A stretch of 64,000 bases of DNA from Paenibacillus sp. JZ16 (GCF_015326965.1 NZ_CP017659.1:4158501-4222500), one strand, 5' to 3'; positions 54,556 through 63,573 are shown, counted from the first letter of the stretch. The notes: generated by a model from the sequence alone, not told the origin. Made by a program: numbers and translations.

Positions 54556-56106
54556 TTAGATCCGATACATGGACCTCATTTCAGTTGGAGACACGCCCGT
54601 ATATTTTTTGAACTGCCTGTAAAAGTACGAGCTGTCCGTGTAACCTACGCTGAACGCAATATCCGCCGTCTTTTGATCGGTATGTAACAGAAGCTGCGTG
54701 GCTTTCTCGATGCGGTACTGGTTCAAATAATCCGAGAAGCTTGCTCCGACCTCCTGCTGAAAAAGCTGCCCCAAATAATTCGGATGCATCTGCAGCCGCT
54801 GGCTCAGCGTCTTCAGGGAAAGCTCTTCCGGATAATGGTGCTGGACCTGCTCTACAAGGAACGAGACGTGCAGGCTATAGCCCTGATCCGCTTCTTCCAG
54901 GCGCGCAAGGCTGCGCTCGACGATACGCCACACATGATTTCGGAGTCCCTGGAGCGTATTAATCCGGTGCATTGGCGTAAACACCTCGCTGTAATCGGGG
55001 TTCTTCTCCATATCCTTCGCCGCGATCATCAGCTGGACTGCCGCATTCAAGCAGCTTCCCCGGGGTACCGTCTGCTCTCCGCTGTCACCGCCGAGAACGG
55101 ACTCGATATAAGCCTGCAAGGACGGAACGTCTCCCTCGATCAGTAGCTTCGCGAACGTGTCGGGGCGAGCGGACGGCGAAGAAGCCTGAACGGTCTCCGG
55201 TTCCGCAGGCGGACTGTACAGCGTCATGTCATCTCCGGCAATCAGACAGGCGTTGAAGTGGCTCTTCGCCTTCCTGTAGCTCTCCTGAATGTCTTTGAAA
55301 TCATTGAATCCCGCATTTCCTTCGGAGCACCACATGCGCAAGCCAGTCAGCTCCCTCAGCTTGACCATGGCATTTCTCATACCCTCCCGTGCGGCATCCC
55401 TCCGCTCAGTCATCGCGACCGACATCACCACGATGTCGTCATCCGCATCGGGGAAGCAGATCACCTCATGATCTCCCCCAAGCTCTTCCGAGAAAGCCCG
55501 GCAATATTCATCGGCTAGGCTGGTCAAGCGATAGAGCTGGGATACCGGGCGTTCGTCAGATATGAGCCGCAATACGTAAACCTGGTAAGACACATAATTC
55601 AGCGGAATTCCGAGAAGCTCGGCTCTTTGTTTTAATTCCGAGCTTTTGATGTCGCCGTTGACCCATCGCTGCAAAATATTGCTGCGGAGAATCTTCCAAT
55701 CCTCTTCGGAGCGAAACCGTTTCAATTCCTCGCGCTCCCAATCGCCTCGGATATGCTTAATGGTGGCTTCCAGCTCCTCAATGTTGATCGGCTTCAAAAT
55801 GTAATTCTGAATGCCGAGCGTGATCCCCACCTTCACATATTCAAATTCTTCGTACCCGCTCAGCACTATGAATTTGGTGCGGGGATGCATTTCCTTTACC
55901 TTCTTGATCAGCTCGAGCCCGTTCATTCTGGGCATCATAATGTCCGTGATCAGCAGATCCACGGGCTCTTCCTTCAACCTCTCAAGCGCCTGTAACCCAT
56001 CGTTGGCCGAACCAGACACATGCAGGTCGTAGTCCTGCCAATCCACAATGGTGGCTAAGCCCTGAGCGATCAAAGGCTCGTCATCAACAAAAAATACCTT
56101 CCTCAT
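54556..56106 (-). CDS. AraC-type response regulator (YesN-like)
   Basis: 516 residues. The receiver domain has D55 (LLITDIMMPRMNG). A long middle region of about 290 residues precedes the AraC DNA-binding domain with two helix-turn-helices: LKTLSQRLQMHPNYLGQLFQQEVGASFSDYLNQYRI and TADIAFSVGYTDSSYFYRQFKKYTGVSPTEMR. It starts inside the kinase stop (ATGA). It probably activates the importer and GH85 genes downstream when the kinase senses glycan. Confidence 0.93.
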   Translation of the reverse strand: MRKVFFVDDEPLIAQGLATIVDWQDYDLHVSGSANDGLQALERLKEEPVDLLITDIMMPRMNGLELIKKVKEMHPRTKFIVLSGYEEFEYVKVGITLGIQNYILKPINIEELEATIKHIRGDWEREELKRFRSEEDWKILRSNILQRWVNGDIKSSELKQRAELLGIPLNYVSYQVYVLRLISDERPVSQLYRLTSLADEYCRAFSEELGGDHEVICFPDADDDIVVMSVAMTERRDAAREGMRNAMVKLRELTGLRMWCSEGNAGFNDFKDIQESYRKAKSHFNACLIAGDDMTLYSPPAEPETVQASSPSARPDTFAKLLIEGDVPSLQAYIESVLGGDSGEQTVPRGSCLNAAVQLMIAAKDMEKNPDYSEVFTPMHRINTLQGLRNHVWRIVERSLARLEEADQGYSLHVSFLVEQVQHHYPEELSLKTLSQRLQMHPNYLGQLFQQEVGASFSDYLNQYRIEKATQLLLHTDQKTADIAFSVGYTDSSYFYRQFKKYTGVSPTEMRSMYRI

Positions 56107-57944
56107 GTCGTCTCCCCCTTGCGAAGCATCGGTATTTCCATGCGGACCTCGGTTCCCTGTCCTTCCGTACTGTTTATAGTCACTCCGTAATCATTCCCGT
56201 AGTTCAGCACGATTCGTTCATGCACGTTCATCAGCCCGATCGAACGATGGCCCTTTTCGGGAGGCTGGAGAACCTTGTTCAGCGTGCCGCGAATTTGGGT
56301 CAGCTTTTCCTCCGGAATGCCCGTTCCATTGTCCGATACGATGATCACAACCCGGTCCCCTGCCCCATAAGCTCGGACTGAAATTTTATTGTTGTCTTCC
56401 AGCGGACGAAATCCGTGAACGATATAGTTTTCCACGATCGGCTGGACCAGCAGCTTGATAATGCTGGCACTTTGGATTTCCGGATCCACCTCGATCTCCG
56501 TCTCCAGCCGGCCATCATAGCGAATGCGAAACAAGTCGAGATAAACGGAACACATGTCCATTTCCTCTTCAACGGTAACCACCGTGCTTTTCTTTACCAT
56601 GTTCTTGAACATGACCGACAAGCTGTATATCATCTGCCCCACTTCCTTTGCCCCCACGAAGTACGCCTTCATGCGAATGGATTCAAGCGTATTGTATAGA
56701 AAATGGGGGTTGATCTGGGATTGCAGGGCAACCAGCTCCGCGTTTTTTTGCTTGATCTCCGAGGTATACATTTTATCGATATATTGCTCCAAACGGTCGC
56801 CCATGTCGTTAAACCGGCGGGAAATCTGCTGAAGCTCGTCTTCGCCGGACATTTGAATGCGCGTCGACAGGTCCCCTTCGCCGATCCGGTTCATCGAGCG
56901 GATAATCCGCTGCACTTTTTTGGAGAACTTGCGAACGATCGTAAACGTAATCGCAAAACTGGCCGCCATAAACACCAGGGTGACCAGAATCAGTCCGGTT
57001 CTGAGACTCTCCGTGCTCTCTTTAATCAAAGATTGCGACACAATGCCCACCACCGACAGGCCCGCATTGCCGACATTCAATATGTTCACTTTGGAGGGTT
57101 CATCCAGCTGAACCCAGTCCCCAGCTTTCTCCTGCTCCAGGTGGTAGGGATAGGTTTGACCGTAGTACTCGTCCTCCGAATCGTAAATCACGGTTTCCTG
57201 TGCGTTCAACACCAGGATCCGGCCTTTGACCGATGCGCGGCTCTCCAGCCAGGATGAAATTTGCCGGGCGTCGAACTCCACATTCATCATCCCCACCCGA
57301 TTCAGGGTCCACGGGTCCTTCAGCTCTCTCGAATAAGAATACGATCTTGGACTGGAGCCTCCCGGTGAATGCGAAGACTCGTTCTGCGGCATGGTATCCC
57401 AGCTGTGCTGCTCCCGGCGGGCGAACCAGGTCTCCCACTTGTTCTTGGAGCCCGCTTCATTATTCAGCTGCTGGTTGGTCCGGCTGATATGCATGTAGAA
57501 ATTGTTCGGATAGCTGTAGATCGACACGCTTCTGGCGCTTGATTCCTGCTCCAAGTAATTTTTCAGCAAGGTATTGAAAGAGCGCAAACGCTGTTCTCCC
57601 GTCCTGGTGTACAAATCCAGGCGGTATTTCAGGTAACTCTCATATTCGTGGTTCAAAAAATAGATCAGCTCATCGCTCAGCGTGGCATCTCCATATATCT
57701 GCTGAAATATATTCTGTATGCCCTCATACTGCCGGCTTAAATAAATATTCAGAACATGCGCGGATTTAAGATTCGCATCGGTCTGCTCGCGGAGTATGCG
57801 CTGCGTCTGGTATTGATAAACCAGGGTTGCCGCAATCGCAAATAGCACGATCATGACGGTCGAATACAGCACAACGATTTTGTTGAACATTTTTCGCTTC
57901 AGATGATTTAAATAGAATTGGCGCAGTCTGAAAATATGAAACAC
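56103..57944 (-). CDS. Sensor histidine kinase (YesM-like)
   Basis: About 613 residues. One membrane helix near the N-terminus and a second about 300 residues later flank an extracellular sensor domain. HAMP follows, then His_kinase (QINPHFLYNTLES, H414 counted from this start) and HATPase with DNGTGIPEE. The start is unsure: the frame is open to 58004. GTG 57944 gives the FHIFRLRQFY lead-in common in this family, and ATG 57890 is also possible. It is coupled to the regulator gene by a 4-bp overlap. Confidence 0.9.
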   Translation of the reverse strand: MFHIFRLRQFYLNHLKRKMFNKIVVLYSTVMIVLFAIAATLVYQYQTQRILREQTDANLKSAHVLNIYLSRQYEGIQNIFQQIYGDATLSDELIYFLNHEYESYLKYRLDLYTRTGEQRLRSFNTLLKNYLEQESSARSVSIYSYPNNFYMHISRTNQQLNNEAGSKNKWETWFARREQHSWDTMPQNESSHSPGGSSPRSYSYSRELKDPWTLNRVGMMNVEFDARQISSWLESRASVKGRILVLNAQETVIYDSEDEYYGQTYPYHLEQEKAGDWVQLDEPSKVNILNVGNAGLSVVGIVSQSLIKESTESLRTGLILVTLVFMAASFAITFTIVRKFSKKVQRIIRSMNRIGEGDLSTRIQMSGEDELQQISRRFNDMGDRLEQYIDKMYTSEIKQKNAELVALQSQINPHFLYNTLESIRMKAYFVGAKEVGQMIYSLSVMFKNMVKKSTVVTVEEEMDMCSVYLDLFRIRYDGRLETEIEVDPEIQSASIIKLLVQPIVENYIVHGFRPLEDNNKISVRAYGAGDRVVIIVSDNGTGIPEEKLTQIRGTLNKVLQPPEKGHRSIGLMNVHERIVLNYGNDYGVTINSTEGQGTEVRMEIPMLRKGETT

Positions 57945-58199
57945 ACCCTGTTCTATAATGGTCACTTCGGCACCCAGTGTACACCCTTTCCGTAAACCCG
58001 GCAATTGAAATTTGCATCTTTATGAAGTTCAATGAAATAAATCACGCGCTTTCCGCGGCCCACGAATGCGGCACTCCGCTTCATGCCACCGAACGAGGTA
58101 TAAAACGTATTCTAGTATGGAATTGATGAATTGCGAAGGCAGCAAGGAATAGCATCCCGTTCGTTCTGACCGAACGCGAAATGGAAATGCTAATCGTTG
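57945..58199. other. Intergenic region before the kinase operon
   Basis: About 255 bp between the YesM-like gene and the small gene at 58200. No gene was recognised. It must carry the promoter of the YesM/YesN pair, but no clear -35/-10 was found. Confidence 0.3.
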
Positions 58200-58388
58200 C
58201 TACTCTTTTGAAATATTAATTTTGCGGGCAACAGGGGGGGCTTTTTCCTCCTCAATCGTGTCGATGACACTGTCGATCACGGATCGCGATGCAAGCAGCC
58301 ATTCCTTGACCGCGTTTTTTACATGCTCCTTGGTTTGATGTCGCTCCAGATTTTCCAACAAACGCTCCACTCGAAGCAGATTTTCCAT
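58200..58388 (-). CDS. Small helical protein coupled to the ArsA-like ATPase
   Basis: About 62 residues, charged and almost entirely helical (MENLLRVERLLENLERHQTK...). It has a coiled-coil-like heptad start and a hydrophobic VIDSVIDTI stretch. ATG 58388 is preferred: AGGAGG lies 9 bp upstream. An in-frame ATG at 58421 overlaps the ATPase stop as ATGA. No family is recognised. Its close coupling suggests a subunit or adaptor of the ArsA-HSP20 protein. Confidence 0.65.
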   Translation of the reverse strand: MENLLRVERLLENLERHQTKEHVKNAVKEWLLASRSVIDSVIDTIEEEKAPPVARKINISKE

Positions 58389-58417
58389 CACTCGTTCCCT
58401 CCTAAGCTCTGCGCTTC

Positions 58418-59617
58418 TCATTGATCTTCAACCTCTCCTTGTGCAGTCAATTCCCGTTTGCCAAATCGGATGATAAGACGGTCCTTCGCATACCTTGCGC
58501 CTATAACTTCGCGGCCCATCAGCGTTCTTGGTAGGATGACCTTGCGTTTGTAGGCGCCTGCATCTACCGTTAATTCGTCACCTGTCTGCGTTAAATCAAG
58601 ATCCGCCTTCTCGACAAAAGGAATGGAAAGCTCCAGCAGCATGTCTCCGTCATCCTCCCGGATCGTCTCCGTTCTGCCACGATATAACATGGCAGAAGGA
58701 ACCTGCTCTCCATAAACGATATCCGCTAATTCCTCAAGAATAGGGAGTCCGATAACTTCCTTTTGCATCATAGGCGCCTTCAGAATCGGAAGCGGCTGAA
58801 AGTTCAATACGATTTCTTCCTCGTATTTCTTTTGAATGTCCCGCCAATGCGCGAAGAATCCTTTCCCTGCCTCATCCGGCAGCACCCGATTAACGATAAT
58901 GGCATCCGTATTGAACCCGAACAGATTCAAATAGGTAAAGGAGCGCTTCGCTTCGGCAAGCACCATCTTCTCCGGATTCAGCACGATCCTGACCGACGTG
59001 ATCTCCGGATCCAGAACGAGCCGCTGCATTTCCTCCAAGCCGCGTGCTAACCGCTCGATGCTGTCCAGCACGTCATCCGAAGGAAGATCGATATCCTTTA
59101 CAATTTTGGCCACAGGCCGCACGATCTTGATCAATTTGCGTTCGGTCGGGAATATCTTCTCCAGCCACCAATTCAATACGTTTGGATAGCTAAGCAGCCG
59201 CAGCGTCTCTCCGGTCGGGGCGCAATCCACCACCAGTACGTCATATTGCCCGCTTTCAGCATGTTCCTTGATTTTCAGCAAACTGAAAAGCTCCTCCATA
59301 CCTGGGAACACGAGCATTTCTTCTGTAGTGACATCTTTAAGCTGCGCTTTGTCGAGTAATTTCGTGATCCAGCCCTGGACGGTTCCCCAATTGCGCTCCG
59401 TCTCGCGGATCGCGTTCACTTCCTGCCCCCACAAGTTGTCGCTGATTTGGACGGGATCCGGTCCGATCGGTACCGCCAGCGAATCTGCTAAGCTATGTGC
59501 CGCATCTGTACTGAGAATAAGGGTCCGTTTGCCTTGTTTGGCCATTTTCACTGCCGTCGCCGCCGCAATACTCGTCTTGCCGACGCCACCTTTGCCTGTG
59601 TAGATGATGATCCTCAT
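58418..59617 (-). CDS. ArsA/GET3-family ATPase with C-terminal HSP20-like domain
   Basis: About 399 residues. A deviant Walker A GKGGVGKT sits near the N-terminus. The switch I-like STDAAHSLADSL follows, then VDCAPTGETLRLL (switch II) and an IVNRVLP motif. The last 90 residues (LLELSIPFVEKADLDLTQTGDELTVDAGAYKRKVILPRTL) form an alpha-crystallin/HSP20-like beta sandwich, the ArsA_HSP20 arrangement. No arsB or arsD is present, so arsenite export is not supported; a chaperone or membrane-protein targeting role is more natural. ATG 59617 has AAAGGAG 9 bp upstream. Confidence 0.88.
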   Translation of the reverse strand: MRIIIYTGKGGVGKTSIAAATAVKMAKQGKRTLILSTDAAHSLADSLAVPIGPDPVQISDNLWGQEVNAIRETERNWGTVQGWITKLLDKAQLKDVTTEEMLVFPGMEELFSLLKIKEHAESGQYDVLVVDCAPTGETLRLLSYPNVLNWWLEKIFPTERKLIKIVRPVAKIVKDIDLPSDDVLDSIERLARGLEEMQRLVLDPEITSVRIVLNPEKMVLAEAKRSFTYLNLFGFNTDAIIVNRVLPDEAGKGFFAHWRDIQKKYEEEIVLNFQPLPILKAPMMQKEVIGLPILEELADIVYGEQVPSAMLYRGRTETIREDDGDMLLELSIPFVEKADLDLTQTGDELTVDAGAYKRKVILPRTLMGREVIGARYAKDRLIIRFGKRELTAQGEVEDQ

Positions 59618-59636
59618 ATCCATCCGCTCCTTTTAG

Positions 59637-59648
59637 TACGATTTCGTA
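59637..59648. promoter_or_regulatory. MarR operator copy 1 (ArsA-HSP20 promoter)
   Basis: TACGATTTCGTA, flanked by TTAG and GTAA, lies between the marR-like stop and the ATPase start. It is the first of four identical 12-bp cores in 700 bp. Confidence 0.75.
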
Positions 59649-59680
59649 GTAAATAGCCGAGAAAATCCGGCTTGAACCGG

Positions 59681-60166
59681 TTATTCCTCAATCTGAATCT
59701 TTACAGAGTGACGTTTCTTTTCTTGAAGCGTTACAGGTCCCCCATCCTGGAAGACTCTGGCTGCCTTGAACAGTAGTGTCGTGAATTGCTCCATTTCCTC
59801 AGGCGTAAATGCCGTCTCCAATCTGCTCAGCATCGCCATCATGATTTGCTCCCATTCCTTTGCCAGCTGCAGACCTTCCTGCGTCAGCGTGACGAGCTTA
59901 ACCCGTTGATCTTGTGCAGACGTAGCCCGTGCAATCAAGCCTTTACGTTCAAGCCGTTTAGCTATGCTTGTCATCGAACTTAAAGGTGCCCCCATCTCGG
60001 AGGCCAGCTGCGACATCGTCAAATCTCCGCGGAGGAGCAAAATAAGCAGCGTTGACATATCGGAGCGAGTCACTTTTTGTTCAAGCTGAAGCGTATCGGT
60101 CATAAAAGCAAACGGACGCAGACCGGTCTTGAGGAAAAGGTCATATAGGTGTTGGATACCGGTCAC
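59681..60166 (-). CDS. MarR family transcriptional regulator
   Basis: This 161-residue protein has the MarR winged helix. DMSTLLILLLRGDLTMSQLASEMGAPLSSMTSIAKRLERKGLIAR holds the recognition helix, and SAQDQRVKLVTLTQEG the wing. Helical arms for dimerisation lie at both ends. Two copies of the operator TACGATTTCGTA lie within 60 bp upstream of its start, and further copies precede the ArsA-HSP20 gene and the divergent membrane-protein gene. It is therefore the likely repressor of all three units. Confidence 0.93.
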   Translation of the reverse strand: MTGIQHLYDLFLKTGLRPFAFMTDTLQLEQKVTRSDMSTLLILLLRGDLTMSQLASEMGAPLSSMTSIAKRLERKGLIARATSAQDQRVKLVTLTQEGLQLAKEWEQIMMAMLSRLETAFTPEEMEQFTTLLFKAARVFQDGGPVTLQEKKRHSVKIQIEE

Positions 60167-60175
60167 TCCTTTTCG

Positions 60176-60187
60176 TACGATTTCGTA
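60176..60187. promoter_or_regulatory. MarR operator copy 2 (marR promoter, proximal)
   Basis: TACGATTTCGTA lies 10 bp upstream of the marR-like start and overlaps the palindrome CGTAATATTACG (60184-60195). Binding here would block ribosome-site-proximal transcription. Confidence 0.8.
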
Positions 60188-60211
60188 ATATTACGTCTGC
60201 GCCTATTTTAA

Positions 60212-60223
60212 TACGATTTCGTA
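60212..60223. promoter_or_regulatory. MarR operator copy 3 (marR promoter, distal)
   Basis: TACGATTTCGTA with flanks TTAA and ATAA lies 36 bp from copy 2 centre to centre. The spacing, between three and four helical turns, would allow two dimers on the DNA. Confidence 0.8.
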
Positions 60224-60330
60224 ATAATATCAATCACCTGCCGAATTTTTATACGATGTTTTTATTAGCAGGTAAAACCTACGATTGACAGCACTTCATG
60301 CTCAGTGTTACATTGATTTCCAGTCATTAC

Positions 60331-60342
60331 TACGAAATCGTA
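60331..60342. promoter_or_regulatory. MarR operator copy 4 (membrane-protein promoter)
   Basis: TACGAAATCGTA, the reverse complement of the other copies, is flanked by ATTAC and TTAAT. It lies 28 bp upstream of the membrane-protein start on the plus strand. Confidence 0.78.
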
Positions 60343-60369
60343 TTAATATGTTGCTGGAGGTGCATGGAT

Positions 60370-60756
60370 ATGGATTGGAGTAGTATGGTTTTGGCAACGG
60401 CCGGTGTCATAGGCGGCGGCACGGCAGTGGCACACGGCATTCTCATGAAACGGGTGATCATTAAGCCGATGGAGACGGTTTTTGAAGCGGATGGGCGAAT
60501 ATCTGCGCCGCTGCGAAGGCTTGGGACGCTGCTTTTACATTTCAGCACATTCAACTGGTTACTCAGCGGGCTCTTTTTGATTGCAGCCGCGATCTGGTTC
60601 GGGGAGGAGGCAAGGCTCGTGACGGGCCTGCTAGCCGGCAGTTCTTTTCTGTACGGTGCAATCATCTCATTTTGGGTAATGCGTCGCCTTCATCCCAGCT
60701 GGATCTTGATGACCGTTGCGCTCATTCTGACCGTCTTGGGACTAACGCTGCCATAG
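60370..60756 (+). CDS. Small four-helix membrane protein
   Basis: About 128 residues with four predicted membrane helices and a basic loop (ILMKRVIIKPMETVFEADGR) after helix 1. No named family is recognised with confidence. ATG 60370 is chosen because GGAGG (60356-60360) lies 9 bp upstream; another ATG two codons earlier is too close. Its promoter region carries a MarR operator, so it belongs to the same regulon as the ArsA-HSP20 ATPase and might be its membrane partner. Confidence 0.72.
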   Translation: MDWSSMVLATAGVIGGGTAVAHGILMKRVIIKPMETVFEADGRISAPLRRLGTLLLHFSTFNWLLSGLFLIAAAIWFGEEARLVTGLLAGSSFLYGAIISFWVMRRLHPSWILMTVALILTVLGLTLP

Positions 60757-60869
60757 GCTCTAGTATATAGCCAGTATTATATATAAACCCGAAATTATGG
60801 GACCCAACCAAAAAAATGGTACCTATCCTTCTGATTATGAAATTCGATAGAATAAAGATATTCCTTCGG

Positions 60870-60883
60870 TGTAAGCGTTTTCC
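60870..60883 (+). promoter_or_regulatory. cre-like catabolite operator before the GH16 gene
   Basis: TGTAAGCGTTTTCC fits the cre consensus TGWAARCGYTWNCW at all but the last position. It lies 50 bp upstream of the GH16 start, a typical place for glucose repression of a secreted glucanase. Confidence 0.65.
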
Positions 60884-60933
60884 ATCACGCGCATAGTCTG
60901 GGAGAATCCATATTTTTTTAAGGGAGGGTATTT

Positions 60934-63573
60934 ATGAAGCGATCTCAGATTTCGGAAAGGCGGTATAGGCAAAAGGTATTGAGTTTGTTCTTGGCGGTCA
61001 TGATACTGGCTGGCATCGGCTTATTGCCGACTTCGAAGGTTCAGGCAGCTGACGCTGCTGGAACCACCATCACCTCGATGTCTTATTTTTCAGCTGCGGA
61101 CGGACCTGTCATCACAAAATCAGGAGTCGGGGAAGCCAGCTACGGTTTTGTCATGCCGCTATTCAACGGTGGCTCTGCCACCTGGAATGATGTTGCCCAG
61201 GACCTGGGAGTAAAGGTGAAAGTAAATGGCAGCTGGGTCGATATCGACAGTGTCGGCAGCTTTGTCTATAACCAGAACTGGGGCCACTGGAACGACGGCG
61301 GCTTTACCGGCTATTGGTTCACGCTCTCCGCAACAACGGAGATTCAGCTGTACTCCAAAGCCAATGGGGTCACGCTTGAATATTCACTCGTTTTTGAAAA
61401 CATCAACAAAACAACCATCACGGCGATGACCCCGACGCAAGGACCGCAAATTACGGCAGGGTTTACGGGCGGTGCCGGCTTTACCTATCCGATATTCAAC
61501 AATGACCCGGCCATTACCTATGCGGCCGTAGCGGATGATTTGAAAGTGTACGTGAAGCCTGTCAACAGCAGCCAATGGATCGATATCGACAACAATGCAG
61601 CCAGCGGCTGGATCTATGATCAGAACTTTGGTCAATTTACCGATGGAGGCGGCGGCTATTGGTTTAACGTAACGGAATCGATTAACGTCAAATTAGAATC
61701 GAAGACCTCTTCGGCTAACATCGTCTATACCATCACCTTTAATGAGCCCGTAAGAAACTCTTATGTCCTTACGCCTTATGAAGGAACGACCTTTACAGCT
61801 GATGCAAGCGGCGCTATCGGCATCCCGCTGCCTAAGATTGACGGGGGCGCTCCAATCGGCACCGAGCTTGGCAAATTCGTATACCAGATTAACATCAACG
61901 GACAGTGGGTGGATCTGGACAATTCAAGCCAGAGCGGATTTGTATATGCCGCTAATGGCTACAATAACATGTCCGATGCCAATCAGTGGGGATATTGGGC
62001 CGACCATATCTATGGCCTATGGTTCCAGCCGATCCAGGAGGATATGCAGATCCGTATCGGCTATCCGCTAAATGGGCAGGCAGGTGGAAGTGTGGGCAGC
62101 AATTTTGTCAACTATACCTTGATTGGCAACCCGGATGCTCCGCGCCCGGATGTAACCGACCAGGAGGATATTCCGATCGGAACGCCAAGCGACTCTGCCA
62201 TCGAGGGCATGAATCTCATCTGGCAGGATGAGTTTAACGAAACGACGCTCGATAACAGCAAATGGAATTATGAAACAGGGTATTATCTCAATGATGATCC
62301 GAATACCTGGGGTTGGGGCAACTCGGAGCTGCAGCACTATACCAATAGTGCGCAAAATGTTTTTGTACAGGACGGAAAGCTTAATATCAAGGCCTTGAAC
62401 GAGCCAAAATCCTTCCCGCAGGATCCTAGTCGGTATGCACAATACTCCTCTGGCAAAATTAACACCAAAGATCATTTCTCCCTCACATACGGCCGAGTGG
62501 ATTTCCGTGCCAAGCTGCCTACCGGTAACGGCATCTGGCCTGCGCTCTGGATGCTTCCGCAGGATCATGTGTACGGAACATGGGCAGCCTCCGGCGAAAT
62601 CGATGTGATGGAAGCAAGAGGACGCTTGCCAGGTGCGACGAGCGGCGCCGTACACTTTGGGGGCCAATGGCCGACGAACCGGCATCTTTCCGGTGAGTAT
62701 CACTTCCCTGAAGGCCAAACCTTTGCCAATGACTATCATGTCTATTCGGTCGTCTGGGAAGAGGACAATATTAAATGGTACGTGGATGGCAAGTTCTTCT
62801 TTAAGGTAACCCGCGATCAATGGTATTCCGCAGCCGCGCCGAACAATCCGAACGCCCCATTCGATCAGCCGTTCTACCTCATTATGAACCTGGCGATCGG
62901 CGGCACCTTTGACGGCGGCCGGACCCCGGATCCGTCCGATATCCCTGCAACGATGCAGGTGGACTATGTCCGTGTTTATAAAGAAGGGCAAGGCGGTGGC
63001 CAGAATCCAGGAAACGTGTCCGTTACCGGCGTAACGGTGAATCCGACCACGGCACAGGTGGAAGTCGGGCAAAGTGTTCAACTAAACGCCAGCGTGGCGC
63101 CGTCCAATGCAACGAATAAGCAGGTCACGTGGTCGGTTGCGAGCAGCGGCATCGCATCCGCATCCGTGAGTGCAAGCGGTCTCGTGACCGGGCTCGCTCC
63201 GGGCACGACAACCGTCACGGCGACAACCGCTGACGGCAATAAAACAGCCAGCGCCTCGATTATCGTTGTACCGGCACCGTCCACCGTGATCGTCATCGGT
63301 GATGAGGCGAAGGGCCTGAAGAAGATCGGCGATGACCTGCTGTTCTATGTCAATGGCGCGACCTTTGCCGATTTACATTATAAGATCAATAATGGCGGGC
63401 AATTAAACGTAGCCATGGCCCCAAAGGGGAACGGCAACTATACCTACCCTGTCAACAACCTGAAGCATGGTGATACCGTCGAATACTTCTTTACCTATAA
63501 CCCGGGGCAAGGAGCACTGGACACCCCTTGGCTGACGTATGTTCATGGGGTAACGCAAGGAACACCGGAGTAA
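60934..63573 (+). CDS. Secreted GH16 beta-1,3(4)-glucanase with triple N-terminal modules, Big_2 and CBM56-like domains
   Basis: 879 residues. A signal peptide ends near VQAADAAG. Three repeats of about 110 residues follow, each with a WVDID...F.Y..N.....GYWF pattern (about 45-395). The GH16 domain (about 425-685) has the catalytic GEIDVMEARG, with nucleophile E555 and acid/base E560. A Big_2 immunoglobulin-like domain (about 695-780) and a CBM56-like tail with LHYKINNGGQLNVAM complete it. The enzyme hydrolyses laminarin-type or fungal beta-glucan outside the cell. GGGAGGG precedes the ATG; a cre-like site lies upstream. Confidence 0.92.
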   Translation: MKRSQISERRYRQKVLSLFLAVMILAGIGLLPTSKVQAADAAGTTITSMSYFSAADGPVITKSGVGEASYGFVMPLFNGGSATWNDVAQDLGVKVKVNGSWVDIDSVGSFVYNQNWGHWNDGGFTGYWFTLSATTEIQLYSKANGVTLEYSLVFENINKTTITAMTPTQGPQITAGFTGGAGFTYPIFNNDPAITYAAVADDLKVYVKPVNSSQWIDIDNNAASGWIYDQNFGQFTDGGGGYWFNVTESINVKLESKTSSANIVYTITFNEPVRNSYVLTPYEGTTFTADASGAIGIPLPKIDGGAPIGTELGKFVYQININGQWVDLDNSSQSGFVYAANGYNNMSDANQWGYWADHIYGLWFQPIQEDMQIRIGYPLNGQAGGSVGSNFVNYTLIGNPDAPRPDVTDQEDIPIGTPSDSAIEGMNLIWQDEFNETTLDNSKWNYETGYYLNDDPNTWGWGNSELQHYTNSAQNVFVQDGKLNIKALNEPKSFPQDPSRYAQYSSGKINTKDHFSLTYGRVDFRAKLPTGNGIWPALWMLPQDHVYGTWAASGEIDVMEARGRLPGATSGAVHFGGQWPTNRHLSGEYHFPEGQTFANDYHVYSVVWEEDNIKWYVDGKFFFKVTRDQWYSAAAPNNPNAPFDQPFYLIMNLAIGGTFDGGRTPDPSDIPATMQVDYVRVYKEGQGGGQNPGNVSVTGVTVNPTTAQVEVGQSVQLNASVAPSNATNKQVTWSVASSGIASASVSASGLVTGLAPGTTTVTATTADGNKTASASIIVVPAPSTVIVIGDEAKGLKKIGDDLLFYVNGATFADLHYKINNGGQLNVAMAPKGNGNYTYPVNNLKHGDTVEYFFTYNPGQGALDTPWLTYVHGVTQGTPE

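Noticed and set aside
58418..59617. Arsenite efflux ATPase
   Set aside because: No arsB, arsD or arsR is near, and the C-terminal HSP20-like domain points to the ArsA_HSP20 subgroup rather than the arsenite pump.
62068..63081. A 337-codon open frame antisense to the GH16 gene
   Set aside because: The plus strand has clear GH16 and Big_2 motifs there; the antisense frame has no recognisable motif or start signal.
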